Positions 1 through 9,187 of a stretch of 64,000 nt of DNA are shown piece after piece. Position numbers and translations under genes: made by a program. The stretch is from positions 62,001-126,000 of the forward strand of contig NZ_MWQE01000004.1 in NCBI RefSeq assembly GCF_002210285.1, given 5' to 3'. The DNA is from Fibrobacter sp. UWR2 (GTDB taxonomy: Bacteria; Fibrobacterota; Fibrobacteria; Fibrobacterales; Fibrobacteraceae). Within the stretch, counting starts at the first letter, position 1; the number at the start of each line of letters is the position of its first letter. The notes below the pieces were generated by a model that made no database searches, had not been told where the DNA came from, and saw only the letters and a list, made by a program, of their open reading frames with translations.

Positions 1-2
1 TT

Positions 3-1715
3 TTGGCTGTCTTGTGTGGGCTCACGATTTGTGCGTCTGCGGCAGTGGACCAGTGCAAGCCCATCGGCTGGGCGACCCGTTCGGGCCGTACGTCGACCCC
101 CTTCGAGGTGACAGGAGGCGGCAACGCAACACCCATTACGGTAACGACTTTCGCCGACCTGCAGAAGTATGCGAAGGATTCCTCGCCGCGGGTCATCTAC
201 ATTGACGGCACGCTCGGCAGCGGCTGGAGCGGCACGACCGGCGACCGCCTGAACATTACGGCCTCGAACAAGACGATTATCGGGCTCAGGCCGGGAACCG
301 TTCTCAAGGCTCCCATCCATATCAGCAAGGCATCGAACATCATCGTCCGCAACATCGTCATCCAGGGTCCGGGCAGCAATGCCGACCAGGCGTGGGACAA
401 CCTCACCATCGAAAACGACGGTTCCAAGAACATCTGGATTGACCACTGCGAATTTTGGGACGGCCAGGACGGCAACGCCGACGTGGTGAAGGGTGCAGAC
501 AACGTAACGTTTACGTGGTGCATCTTCGGCTACAAGAAAAAGAGTACGCACAACCTCTCGAACCTCATCGGCAGTTCCGACAACGAGCCCGTGAGCGAGG
601 GCAAGCTGAACGTGACCTACATGTTCAACTGGTGGAAGGCCGCGAACCAGCGTAAGCCCCGTTGCCGCTACGGCAACGTGCACGTGGTGAACAACCTCCT
701 CACCGGCGATGCGAGCATCACGAGCGGGACCGACGTGCTGGGCGTTTCGGCGGGCCACATGTGCCGCGTGCGCACCGAACGGAACGTGTTCATCAACGAG
801 GCGAACCCGATTTACACCGGCAATGCGAACGGCACGGGCGTGAACGAAACCATCGACAACATCTTTACGAACTGCTCGGGCAACACGAAGGGCACGGGAA
901 CCTCCTTTACGCCGCCCTATGATTACACTGGCTTTATGCTCAAGGCGAGCGATGTGGAAGCTGCCGTGAAGGCGAATGCGGGGGCCACTCTCGCTAGCCC
1001 CACGGAATGCGATGCGAACTATGTGGAACCGCCTCCTCCGACACCGGACAAGCAGTACCAGGCCGAAAATGGAACCATTACGAGTGGGGTTTCCGAAAGC
1101 AGCAACTCGGGATTCCACGGCGATGGCTATGTGAACTTTGACAAGGGCGGTAATGTGGTCGTGCCCGTGAAGGTCGACGTGGCGGGAGAATACAAGTTCG
1201 AAATCGACTTCGCGAACGGTTCTAGCGAGGACCGTAGTTTGGTGATTTCTTCTGCTATCGACACGGCGACGAGCGTGTTCGAGAAGACGGGCGCCTGGAG
1301 TACCTGGAAAACGCAGGAAGTCTCGCTCAAGCTTACGGCGGGCGAGAACAGCGTGAAGTTTGCGACGCTTGATGGCAAGGACGGCCCGAACATCGACCAG
1401 TTCGACGTGGCGCTCGTGAAGGAGATTACCGCGCCGGATACCTCGAAGAAGGATTCGACTGTTCGCGACACGAGTTCGGGCGATACCACGAAGCCGGATG
1501 CGATTCCGCTGCTTTCGGGCTTGTCGCTCCAGCAGGGTGCATACAGCGTGAGTGTCTATGCGACTGACGGCAGGTTTATCCGCAAGGTGGAAAATGTTCC
1601 GCAGGCGATGCTTCGCGACACGCGTGAACTATCCAGGGGCCTCTGTGCCGGAATTTACCTGGTGCAGGCCTCCGCGCCGGGAATCAGCAAGAAGTTCTTC
1701 ATCGCGGTGAAGTAA
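3..1715 (+). CDS. Secreted pectate lyase (PL1-like) with carbohydrate-binding module, 5' end cut by window
   Basis: Cleaves polygalacturonate by beta-elimination, outside the cell. Counting from the first in-frame codon in the window, the end of a signal peptide is followed by a right-handed beta-helix with the PL1 signatures IWIDHCEFWDG (about residue 144-154, calcium-binding region) and NQRKPRCRYG (about 215-224, containing the catalytic arginine). A proline linker (about 345-350) leads to a CBM6/CBM35-like beta-sandwich (about 352-475, starting YQAENG), then a Ser/Thr/Asp linker and a C-terminal segment ending KKFFIAVK that resembles the sorting domains of type IX secretion cargo. The first codon seen is TTG and the signal peptide looks short, so the true start is probably upstream of the window. 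Family is confident; the secretion route is inferred. Confidence 0.9.
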   Translation: MAVLCGLTICASAAVDQCKPIGWATRSGRTSTPFEVTGGGNATPITVTTFADLQKYAKDSSPRVIYIDGTLGSGWSGTTGDRLNITASNKTIIGLRPGTVLKAPIHISKASNIIVRNIVIQGPGSNADQAWDNLTIENDGSKNIWIDHCEFWDGQDGNADVVKGADNVTFTWCIFGYKKKSTHNLSNLIGSSDNEPVSEGKLNVTYMFNWWKAANQRKPRCRYGNVHVVNNLLTGDASITSGTDVLGVSAGHMCRVRTERNVFINEANPIYTGNANGTGVNETIDNIFTNCSGNTKGTGTSFTPPYDYTGFMLKASDVEAAVKANAGATLASPTECDANYVEPPPPTPDKQYQAENGTITSGVSESSNSGFHGDGYVNFDKGGNVVVPVKVDVAGEYKFEIDFANGSSEDRSLVISSAIDTATSVFEKTGAWSTWKTQEVSLKLTAGENSVKFATLDGKDGPNIDQFDVALVKEITAPDTSKKDSTVRDTSSGDTTKPDAIPLLSGLSLQQGAYSVSVYATDGRFIRKVENVPQAMLRDTRELSRGLCAGIYLVQASAPGISKKFFIAVK

Positions 1716-1737
1716 GCTGAGAAAAAATCGGAAGGAC

Positions 1738-1757
1738 CTGTGAAGCACAGTTTTTTT
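1738..1757 (+). terminator. Terminator after pectate lyase gene
   Basis: Five-base stem CTGTG/CACAG with an AAG loop, followed by seven T residues, placed just after the pectate lyase stop and before the next gene. The stem is short, so termination may be partial. Confidence 0.55.
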
Positions 1758-1773
1758 CTAAATTGAGGCCCGT

Positions 1774-2670
1774 ATGTTGAAACATCTTGTTTGGTTAATC
1801 TTTTTTCCTGTAATTGCGGTTGTCTTTTTTGCCTGCGGTGATGAAAGCTCCAGTACGGGGCCCGCTGTGGATCCTTGCCCTGAAAATGCCGTTTGCGATA
1901 CGACCTACGTAGACAAGGAGGCCTACAGTTTTGTCTATTACTCGGGCAAGGGTCGCAAGGATCTCGACACGGTTACGGCCACGAAGGACGAAATGGAATG
2001 CGAAATCGGTGAAGACGACTTTAAATGCGTTTGGACATGGGTCGTTAAGACTTGCCGCGTCGAGTATTCATATTCCGGGCAGGAACCTCTTGGCGAAGTA
2101 GAAACAGAGGTCGAGGAATCGGAAGATGGTGAACAGCATTTTATTCATCACTATCACTGGACCGAAGTTCGCCTGGATACGACCTATATCAATTACACGA
2201 AGAAGCGCCTGATAGACTATATCCCGCCCTACATCGAGACTCCGAAACTGGATGTCGATGAACTGCGGGCGGAATTCGATACGCTGGTGATAGACTTGGA
2301 CACGCTATACGACGACGGAACGAGATATTATGGACATGTAGAATATAGTACCCCGTACACCTTTGACGATGTTTATGAGTTGCCGGATGGGATCGGGGCC
2401 TACACATCGGGATTCAGCACCGTTGTAGATTCTGCTACGGGTTTAATGTCTTTTGAGATGGAGCCGATTTCGTTTTCTTCCTGTTATCAAACGTACGTCA
2501 CGAAATATCCGCTGAAACAAAGGAATCGGGACTTCGTCCTTTATGCGTTTCTGGACGAGCCGCTCGAACGCGATACGACCATCACCTGGATGGCGCATTA
2601 TTCCGATATATACGGCGTCGAGGATTCTCTCGAGATAACGACGCTCTTCACGATGAAAGAAGGCCTGTAG
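1774..2670 (+). CDS. Lipoprotein of unknown function
   Basis: The N-terminus is a hydrophobic signal ending in a lipobox, VFFAC, with the acylated cysteine at residue 21, so the mature protein should be anchored to a membrane by lipid. After it comes a Ser/Thr/Gly spacer and about 270 residues rich in Asp, Glu, Tyr and Thr, with no motif I recognise. GAGG about eight bases before the ATG is a plausible ribosome site. Translation in Fibrobacter-like genomes of many such acidic lipoproteins suggests a surface role, but that is inference. It converges on metK. Confidence 0.75.
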   Translation: MLKHLVWLIFFPVIAVVFFACGDESSSTGPAVDPCPENAVCDTTYVDKEAYSFVYYSGKGRKDLDTVTATKDEMECEIGEDDFKCVWTWVVKTCRVEYSYSGQEPLGEVETEVEESEDGEQHFIHHYHWTEVRLDTTYINYTKKRLIDYIPPYIETPKLDVDELRAEFDTLVIDLDTLYDDGTRYYGHVEYSTPYTFDDVYELPDGIGAYTSGFSTVVDSATGLMSFEMEPISFSSCYQTYVTKYPLKQRNRDFVLYAFLDEPLERDTTITWMAHYSDIYGVEDSLEITTLFTMKEGL

Positions 2671-2672
2671 CC

Positions 2673-2733
2673 AAAAAAGACGGACTAAAGTCCGCCATCA
2701 CGAAAAAAAGTCACGCCCGGCAAATGCCGGGCG
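2673..2733 (-). terminator. Tandem terminators downstream of metK
   Basis: Two hairpins in succession for minus-strand transcripts. The first is CGCCCGGC/GCCGGGCG with a four-base loop (2714-2733), followed on the minus strand by a T-run; the second is CGGAC/GTCCG (2681-2694), followed by six T. They separate metK from the convergent lipoprotein gene. Confidence 0.75.
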
Positions 2734-2780
2734 CTTCTCGTATACTGGATGTCGCGCAGTTTAATGCGCGCAGCTTAACA

Positions 2781-3971
2781 CTACACTTTAGCAGCTTTCT
2801 TCAAAGCCTCGGCCTTGTCCGTCTTTTCCCAGGTAAAGCGCTTGCCGGTGCGGCCAAAGTGTCCGAGCGCGGCGGTCGCTACGTAGCCCGGCTTCCTCAG
2901 GTCGAGCATCTTCTCGATGCCGGCCGGGGAGAGGTCGAAGTTCTTCGCGACGATTTCTTCAATCTTGCGGTCGTCGATCTTGCCGGTACCGAAGGTGTTC
3001 ACGAGCACGGAAACGGGTTTGCTGTAGCCGATGGCGTAGGCGAGCTGGACTTCGCAGCGGTAGGCGAGGCCTGCTGCCACGATGTTCTTGGCTACGTAGC
3101 GGGCAGCGTATGCTGCACTGCGGTCCACCTTGGAGGGGTCCTTGCCGCTGAACGCGCCACCGCCATGGCGACCCATGCCGCCGTAGGTGTCGACGATAAT
3201 CTTGCGTCCGGTGAGGCCGCAGTCGCCGTGCGGGCCGCCGACAACGAACTTGCCGGTCGGGTTCACGAGGTAACGGGTCTTCTTGTCGAGGAGCTTGGCC
3301 GGGATGACCTTCTTGATGAGCTTCTCGATGATTTCCTTTTCGATCACGGAGTGCTTGAGTTCCTTGCCGTTCACGAATTCGTCGTGCTGGGTAGAAATCA
3401 CGACGGTATCGACGCGCACGGGCTTGTCATTCTCGTCGTATTCGACTGTCACCTGGGACTTGGCATCCGGGCGGAGCCACTTGATCTTGCCCTGTTCGCG
3501 GAGTTCCTGGATCTTTTCCATGAGCTTGTGGGCGAGGCTAATCGGGAGAGGCATCAGTTCCGGGGTCTCGTTCACGGCGTAGCCGAACATCATGCCCTGG
3601 TCGCCGGCACCCTGCTTGTCGTCTTCCTTGCCTTCGGCAGCCTTGGCATCAACGCCCTGGGCAATGTCCGGGGACTGCTTGTCCATCGCGACGAGCACGG
3701 CGCAGCCCTTGTAGTCGAACTGCAGTTCCGGATTCACGTAACCGATATTCTTGATGGTGTTGCGGGCGACTTCCTGGAAGTCAACAACGGCCTTGGTAGT
3801 AATTTCGCCGGAAATAACGACGAGGCCCGTGTTCACGAGCGTTTCACAAGCGACGCGGCTCTTCGGGTCCTGGGCGAGGCAGGCGTCGAGGATGGAATCG
3901 GAAATCTGGTCGGCGACCTTGTCCGGATGTCCCTTGGACACGGATTCGGAAGTAAAAAGATAATGTGCCAT
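2781..3971 (-). CDS. metK: S-adenosylmethionine synthetase
   Basis: Makes S-adenosylmethionine from methionine and ATP in the cytoplasm. The protein opens [18 protein letters not shown], with the conserved GHPDK loop, and holds the family signatures [12 protein letters not shown] and [19 protein letters not shown]. At 396 residues it has the normal length. The frame runs eight codons further upstream, but AAGGAG at 3979-3984 sits seven bases ahead of the ATG ending at 3971, which decides the start. No SAM riboswitch-like structure is visible in the short divergent spacer. Product name is secure. Confidence 0.97.
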   Translation of the reverse strand: MAHYLFTSESVSKGHPDKVADQISDSILDACLAQDPKSRVACETLVNTGLVVISGEITTKAVVDFQEVARNTIKNIGYVNPELQFDYKGCAVLVAMDKQSPDIAQGVDAKAAEGKEDDKQGAGDQGMMFGYAVNETPELMPLPISLAHKLMEKIQELREQGKIKWLRPDAKSQVTVEYDENDKPVRVDTVVISTQHDEFVNGKELKHSVIEKEIIEKLIKKVIPAKLLDKKTRYLVNPTGKFVVGGPHGDCGLTGRKIIVDTYGGMGRHGGGAFSGKDPSKVDRSAAYAARYVAKNIVAAGLAYRCEVQLAYAIGYSKPVSVLVNTFGTGKIDDRKIEEIVAKNFDLSPAGIEKMLDLRKPGYVATAALGHFGRTGKRFTWEKTDKAEALKKAAKV

Positions 3972-4122
3972 TATGTGGCTCCTTGAGGTTTTCAATATTT
4001 CTATGCATAAATCTACAAAAACGCATATATTCTGTCTACTCCATTTGGATATTTTTGCGCAAAAAAATATGGTCCGATTGGAATAAAGGAATCTATATTT
4101 ATAGCACTAAGTTGAGGTGTTT

Positions 4123-5046
4123 ATGCGAGTTTTCGTTACAGGTGGTACGGGGTTTATAGGGCATTACGTGGTTAAGGCCCTCCTCGAAAAGGGGCACGAA
4201 GTGGTTGTCGCAACGCGGCATCCGAATAAGGTGCCCTCCCTTTGCGTTAATCCTAACGTCAGCTTTGTTCAGGCGTCTCTTACGGATTTTGAAAAAATGG
4301 AAGAGGGGCTCAAGGGCTGTGATGCCTGTATCCACATTGCGCTCGGCTGGGGCGAGACTCCGAGTTCCATGCTTATGAATGACACCCGTGCGACCGTCAT
4401 GCTCCTTGAAATGGCGGCCCGCGCCGGTTGCAAGAAGTTTATCATGACGAGCAGCACTGCGGCCATGGGCCGTATGCGTCCGTCCATGCGCGAAGTCACG
4501 AGCAACCTCCCGATGGACCTTTATGGTGCCACGAAGGCTGCCGGAGAAGCTTTTGTCCTCGGATTCCGTCACGGTTACGGCAAGAACTTCCCCGAAGTGA
4601 CGATGCAGAGGAATATTATCCGTCCGGGCTATACCTTCGGTAACCCGGCGTTCCCCGACGGTTGCTCTCAGCCGGATCGCCGGTTCTTCGAGATGGCTCA
4701 GGCCGTGAAAGAAGACCGCGATATCCAGATTATCAAGAACGATGGTACGCAGTTCATCCATGCGAGCCAGCAGGCCGAACTCTACATGAAGGTCCTTGAA
4801 TCCGACAAGAACGAAGAAATCTTCCTCGGGCTCGGCTCCGTGTGGATTAGCTGGAAAGAGATTGCCCAGATGATGCTTGCACTGCGTCCTGAGTCCAAGT
4901 CGAAAATTGTAGAAACCGACCTCGGCTGGGGCGACGAACCGATGCTGTTTGACGTGCAGAAAATCAAGGACCAGTTCGGCCTTGTCTTCGATGCGCATGA
5001 CTTCATGGCAGGCCACGTGAAGTGGACGTTCGACCAGGTGATTTAA
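4123..5046 (+). CDS. NAD-dependent epimerase/dehydratase (extended SDR)
   Basis: A cytoplasmic nucleotide-cofactor enzyme of the extended short-chain dehydrogenase family. It begins MRVFVTGGTGFIGHYVV, with the GxxGxxG dinucleotide-binding loop, and has the catalytic YxxxK as YGATK (about residue 142-146), preceded by a TSS serine region. Such proteins act on sugar nucleotides, flavonoid-like alcohols or other small molecules; the substrate here cannot be told. An in-frame GTG lies two codons earlier, but GAGG at 4114-4117 fits the ATG at 4123. It is divergent from metK and closed by a strong terminator, so it is probably transcribed alone. Confidence 0.85.
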   Translation: MRVFVTGGTGFIGHYVVKALLEKGHEVVVATRHPNKVPSLCVNPNVSFVQASLTDFEKMEEGLKGCDACIHIALGWGETPSSMLMNDTRATVMLLEMAARAGCKKFIMTSSTAAMGRMRPSMREVTSNLPMDLYGATKAAGEAFVLGFRHGYGKNFPEVTMQRNIIRPGYTFGNPAFPDGCSQPDRRFFEMAQAVKEDRDIQIIKNDGTQFIHASQQAELYMKVLESDKNEEIFLGLGSVWISWKEIAQMMLALRPESKSKIVETDLGWGDEPMLFDVQKIKDQFGLVFDAHDFMAGHVKWTFDQVI

Positions 5047-5068
5047 GGAAAATCTTTACGGAATAGGG

Positions 5069-5096
5069 AAGGCGGCCTTGATGCCGCCTTTTTTAT
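5069..5096 (+). terminator. Strong terminator after epimerase gene
   Basis: AAGGCGGC/GCCGCCTT stem with six-base loop CTTGAT, followed by a T-run. The A-rich flank is limited on the left, so it mainly serves the plus strand; it sits between convergent genes. Confidence 0.85.
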
Positions 5097-5128
5097 TCTA
5101 ATCCCTGCTGCTGTTAGTTTGTGTGTAG

Positions 5129-6079
5129 TTAAACGGCGGCGCAGACAATCAGCGCGATGAGTCCCAGGAGCATCCCGATTTTCACGGCGGATTGAGCCTT
5201 CCTGTATTTTGCCTTGTGTGCCTGCACGAGCACGTAGGCGAATATCGGCGTGAGCGCTATGCCCGTGATAATCAGGAACAGCGGCGGGTAGTTGTGCCCG
5301 AACACCTTGTCCATGTAGAACACCGGGAGCGGGAGCGAAATCCAGGTGAAGAGGATGATGCCGCCGGCGAGCCTCCTTGCGGTCGCCGAGCCCGCGATAA
5401 GCGGGAACGTCATGATGCCCGCTTTGAGGTCTCCTGTCTCGTCTTCCAGGTCCTTGTAGATTTCGCGTGCGGTCGTGAGAAAAAATGCGAACGGGATTGC
5501 GGGGATAATCGCCCAGATGTGTTCTTGTGCGTAGTCGTTTCCTGGTAGGATGAGATTGGATAGAATGAGATAATCCATCAGGGCGTAGAACAGGGGAGTC
5601 GTGCAGAGGAAGGCTACCGTCATGTTCTTTAACAGGGGAATATGCTTGAGCCACTTGTTGTAGGCTATCAGGAGCACCCCGAGTAAAAAGAAGAAGCCGA
5701 GCGGAAGGTATTCAAACGGAGAGGATGTGTTAGAATCTCCGAGTCCGCAGAGGAGCATCAGCACGAATAGGGCAATCCAGGTTATGCGTGCGACCTTTAC
5801 CGAAACTTTCCCAGTCACGAGCGGCCTTTCGGGGCGGTTCAACTTGTCGCTTTCCAGGTCCAGGATGTCGTTCTGGATGTTAGCAAACCCGATGGCGAAT
5901 GCGAACCCGAACGCTTCCACCATAACGGAAGACCAACCGATCCAATCAAAGTCGGAATTGCAGTCGTCGGGCAAGAAAAGCGAATAGGGAAACCCGAGCA
6001 GCATATACCCGACCACGAGCGTGATTATCGCAATCACGATGTTCTTGGGTCGGGTCATCTTGAGGAGTTCGACAAGCAT
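5129..6079 (-). CDS. UbiA-family prenyltransferase, DGGGP-synthase-like
   Basis: An integral membrane enzyme that transfers an isoprenoid chain to an acceptor. Multiple hydrophobic helices carry the two Asp-rich metal sites of the family: NIQNDILDLESDKLNRPERPL-type sequence near residue 66-85 and REIYKDLEDETGD near 205-217. The second motif and the following TFPLIAG resemble bacterial proteins annotated as digeranylgeranylglyceryl phosphate synthase, rather than MenA or UbiA of quinone synthesis; this subfamily call is by eye. TATATT lies nine bases before the ATG and GGAG four bases before it. It follows the tRNA gene and its terminator. A geranylgeranyl-reductase-like gene sits at 33383. 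Confidence 0.85.
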   Translation of the reverse strand: MLVELLKMTRPKNIVIAIITLVVGYMLLGFPYSLFLPDDCNSDFDWIGWSSVMVEAFGFAFAIGFANIQNDILDLESDKLNRPERPLVTGKVSVKVARITWIALFVLMLLCGLGDSNTSSPFEYLPLGFFFLLGVLLIAYNKWLKHIPLLKNMTVAFLCTTPLFYALMDYLILSNLILPGNDYAQEHIWAIIPAIPFAFFLTTAREIYKDLEDETGDLKAGIMTFPLIAGSATARRLAGGIILFTWISLPLPVFYMDKVFGHNYPPLFLIITGIALTPIFAYVLVQAHKAKYRKAQSAVKIGMLLGLIALIVCAAV

Positions 6080-6104
6080 CGTGCTCCAAATATAAAAAAG
6101 GGAA

Positions 6105-6131
6105 TAAAAAAAATCCGGCTTTGAACCGGAT
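6105..6131 (-). terminator. Terminator after tRNA-fMet
   Basis: On the minus strand ATCCGG, a seven-base loop and CCGGAT are followed by eight T. It lies between the tRNA and the prenyltransferase gene. Confidence 0.8.
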
Positions 6132-6138
6132 CTTTTAG

Positions 6139-6212
<74 letters not shown>

Positions 6213-6310
6213 TCGAGGTTGGCTCCATATATAGAAATTTGAGCCTAAATTGTCAAGGGTGAAAACGCAAATTATGCGAAATTACGCTGAAAACAGCGGT
6301 TTTGTGAAGG

Positions 6311-6330
6311 ATGCTCGCCTTCGCGAGCAT
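6311..6330. repeat. Small palindromic hairpin element in intergenic DNA
   Basis: ATGCTCGC CTTC GCGAGCAT forms a perfect eight-base stem, preceded by GAAGG and followed by GACGAATG with no T-run. It looks like a short interspersed palindrome rather than a terminator; it lies just past the end of the phosphatidyltransferase gene. Compare the element at 21371. Confidence 0.4.
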
Positions 6331-6344
6331 GACGAATGTGCGCG

Positions 6345-7499
6345 TTAAACGAACTTCTTCAGGATGTGCTTGCTTGCGACGAAGTAGTCCACGCCGCTAA
6401 TGAGCGTGATGGCGGTGATGACTCCCATGACGATAGTCGGGAATATGTGCCAGATGTCGCCCAGACCGGGCACGAGTGCGCGCACGGGTTCAATCGCTCC
6501 GAGGAGGATGGCGACGATGCCGATTCCCTGGAGGGCTGTTTTCCACTTGCCGCTACGGCGTGCAGGCATGATGAGGCCTTCGCTAGCGGCGAGCGTACGG
6601 AGCGTCTCTACGCTGGATTCGCGGAAGTAGATGAGTGCCACCATCCACACAGGGGCATACCCCGTAGCGATGAAGCACATGAAAATAGTCATGTTCGAAA
6701 TCTTGTCGCTGAATGGGTCGAGGTACTTGCCCAGTGTGCTCACTTCGCCCATTTTGCGGGCGAGTTTTCCGTCGAGGAAGTCAGTGAGCATGAACCCGAG
6801 TACCATGATGAGCGCAAGGCTCTTGAATACGATGCTGTTGTTGCTGTAGTCCAGGTCGTTATCGTAGAAGAATACCCAGAGGAAGAACGGAGTGAGAACG
6901 ATGCGGCTCATGGTGAGCTGCGATGCGAGGGAAAGCGGCTTGCGATGCGCCGGATCGCGATAGTACCAGTAGGCATAGGCGGCGGTGGAAGCGAGGATAA
7001 GCAGGATGGAGGAAACCATCGAAATCTGCTGGTAGTCCTCGAGGTTTAGCAGGTACACGCCCATCGTGATGGTAATCGAGATGTTGGCTAGCTTGCTCCA
7101 ACGCCTCTTGCGCGGTAGGGACTTGCCTTCGCGCAGCACCCCGAGCGAGAACAGCGTGTGTGCAATCAGTCGAGCAAGTAGGAATACGCAGCCTACGGCG
7201 AGCAATTTTTCTACTTGTTCGTTCTGCAGAAGGTCGCGCACAAAGATGCTCGTCATGACCACGAAGGATAGTGCACCGTCGATTACGTTCAGCCATAGCC
7301 TGTAATAGGGCTTCTCGATTTCTTGGCTACGGAGCTGGTAGAGGTTCACCCAGCCCATTATGAGGGCAATTGCCACGAACGCACAGGCGGTTTTTGCCAT
7401 GCCGTTCCATATGAAGATTATAACGCATACGAAAACGAGTGCCCTGAGGACGCTCCAAACGCGCGATCTGAATCGGACATCGGATGTGTTTTCGGTCAT
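6345..7499 (-). CDS. CDP-alcohol phosphatidyltransferase with N-terminal membrane extension (PgsA-like)
   Basis: A membrane enzyme that swaps CMP of a CDP-lipid for an alcohol, most likely glycerol 3-phosphate in phosphatidylglycerol synthesis. The catalytic signature DG-x2-AR-x8-G-x3-D-x3-D is complete as DGKLARKMGEVSTLGKYLDPFSD (shown here only by its pattern; about residues 243-265). The family core is the last 190 residues. The first 190 residues are an additional block of four to six predicted membrane helices, which ordinary PgsA (about 180-200 residues) lacks. It starts four bases inside the recN stop (ATGA overlap), implying translational coupling. The exact alcohol is not certain. 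Confidence 0.85.
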   Translation of the reverse strand: MTENTSDVRFRSRVWSVLRALVFVCVIIFIWNGMAKTACAFVAIALIMGWVNLYQLRSQEIEKPYYRLWLNVIDGALSFVVMTSIFVRDLLQNEQVEKLLAVGCVFLLARLIAHTLFSLGVLREGKSLPRKRRWSKLANISITITMGVYLLNLEDYQQISMVSSILLILASTAAYAYWYYRDPAHRKPLSLASQLTMSRIVLTPFFLWVFFYDNDLDYSNNSIVFKSLALIMVLGFMLTDFLDGKLARKMGEVSTLGKYLDPFSDKISNMTIFMCFIATGYAPVWMVALIYFRESSVETLRTLAASEGLIMPARRSGKWKTALQGIGIVAILLGAIEPVRALVPGLGDIWHIFPTIVMGVITAITLISGVDYFVASKHILKKFV

Positions 7500-9145
7500 T
7501 GGTTTTTCTCCAAAAGTTGTTTGGCGTGCTCGCGCACGGTTGCTGAATTGTCTCCCAGCATGCGGACCAGTTCCTCAATGCGTCCGTCGTTGTCAAGTTC
7601 CTTGACGGATGTGTAGGTACGATCGTCTACGACCTGCTTGCTTACAGAAAGCTGGTTCTTCGCCCGGCTGGCGACCTGGTGCAGGTGGGTGATGGTGAGC
7701 ACCTGGTGGTGCTTGCCCAGGTTCTTGAGCGCTTCGCCGATACTGTTGCCGACCTCGCCGCTGATGCCGGAGTCGACTTCGTCGAAAATGAGGAGCGGTA
7801 CCTTGTCGAGTTCTGCCATGACGCTCTTGATGGCAAGGAGCACGCGGGAAAGTTCACCGCCAGAAACCGCCTTCTGCAGGCTCTTGGCGCCTTCACCAGG
7901 GTTCGGCGCCAGCGTAAATTCAATCTTGTCGGCGCCGTTGGCAGAATAGTTCGCCTTCTCGACACTCGTCTTGAAGATGGCTTTAGGCATCCCGAGGGTG
8001 CGTAACATCCCTTGCACGGCGGTATCGAACCGGAGGGCAGCCTCGGTGCGCTTTTCGGTAAGGCGTTTTGCGGCAAGTTCCATTGCGGCCCTGTGCTTTT
8101 CCATCTGGCGGGAAAGTTCCTCGATGTCGGCATCGAGGTTTTCGAGGCTTTCGAGTTCCTGCTTGCGCTGTTCCGTAAGGGCTATTAGGCCCGCGACATC
8201 GGTACGGTACTTGCGCTTGAGTTTCTGGATGAGCGCGATGCGTGCGTTGGCGCGGTCGATTTCGGCGGGCGAGAGCGACTTCGCGGGCGAAAGCCGGAGC
8301 AAGTCCTTGCAGATGCTTTCGAACGGGTCGGAAACCTCGGCGAGCGCGTTCTGGGTTTCTTCGTAGTGCGGTATGCGCGAGGCGAGCGTGCGCACCTTGG
8401 CCTGCAGTAACTGCATCTGGTCCAGGAGCCCGTTGTCGCCACCGAGCAGGGCCTGAATTTCGTCCAGGCAGTGGCGTTCCGTTTCGCCCTTGCTTGCGAT
8501 GTTCACCTTGTCTTCGAGTTCTTCTTCTTCGCCTTCGCGCAAGTTCGCCTTCGAAAGCTCGTCGAACTGGAACTTGAGAAAGTCCTTCTGGGCGGCAAGT
8601 TCTGTCGCCTTGTTCTTGGTTCCCTCTATCTTGTCGAGAATGCTGTTCCAGGCGTTCCACGATGCGGTATATTCAGCGAGAAGGCTTCCGTTGCCCGCAT
8701 AGTCGTCGAGCATCTGGGCGTGCGTACGCGTGTCGCGGAGCAGAATCTGCTCGCTTTGGCCGTGCATCTGTATCAGGTGCTCGCCCAGGTTCTGCAAGTC
8801 GGCGAGGTTCACGACGTTTCCGCCCACGCGGGTGCGTCCCTTGCCGTTTTCGAGGATTTCGCGACGGATTACGAGCTCATCGTCGCTGTCGATGCCCATG
8901 TCTTCGAGAATCTGCTTGACCTTCGGCTCGTTGCTGATGTCGAAAATACCCTCGATGACGGCCTTTTCTTCGCCGGTGCGGACCATCGAAGCTTGCGCCT
9001 TGTCGCCGCATACCATGCGGAGCGCCTTGAGGAGTACGGACTTGCCGGCGCCGGTTTCACCGGTAATGGCGGTAAAGCCCTCGTGGAAAGGGACATCTGC
9101 GTGCGAAATGAGCGCGAACGAATCTATGGAAAGTTGCTTTAGCAT
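7496..9145 (-). CDS. recN: DNA repair ATPase RecN
   Basis: An SMC-like ATPase in the cytoplasm that helps double-strand break repair by recombination. The protein opens MLKQLSIDSFALI, has the Walker A loop GETGAGKS (about residue 31-38), a long central coiled coil (about 150-360), and the C-terminal signature and Walker B region SGGELSR ... LLIFDEVDSGISG. Length of 549 is normal for the family. A TTGACA-like sequence lies about 30 bases before the start. Its stop overlaps the start of the phosphatidyltransferase gene. Confidence 0.96.
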   Translation of the reverse strand: MLKQLSIDSFALISHADVPFHEGFTAITGETGAGKSVLLKALRMVCGDKAQASMVRTGEEKAVIEGIFDISNEPKVKQILEDMGIDSDDELVIRREILENGKGRTRVGGNVVNLADLQNLGEHLIQMHGQSEQILLRDTRTHAQMLDDYAGNGSLLAEYTASWNAWNSILDKIEGTKNKATELAAQKDFLKFQFDELSKANLREGEEEELEDKVNIASKGETERHCLDEIQALLGGDNGLLDQMQLLQAKVRTLASRIPHYEETQNALAEVSDPFESICKDLLRLSPAKSLSPAEIDRANARIALIQKLKRKYRTDVAGLIALTEQRKQELESLENLDADIEELSRQMEKHRAAMELAAKRLTEKRTEAALRFDTAVQGMLRTLGMPKAIFKTSVEKANYSANGADKIEFTLAPNPGEGAKSLQKAVSGGELSRVLLAIKSVMAELDKVPLLIFDEVDSGISGEVGNSIGEALKNLGKHHQVLTITHLHQVASRAKNQLSVSKQVVDDRTYTSVKELDNDGRIEELVRMLGDNSATVREHAKQLLEKNQ

Positions 9146-9187
9146 GGTAAAAAAATTAGCAAATCCCGAGTGTCAAAAATAGACACT

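Noticed and set aside
2724..3986. 420-codon plus-strand open frame across metK
   Set aside because: Antisense shadow of metK with low-complexity, Val/Ala/His-rich composition; metK is certain.
3972..4122. Possible SAM riboswitch ahead of metK
   Set aside because: The spacer is AT-rich and lacks the conserved helices; no riboswitch class could be matched.
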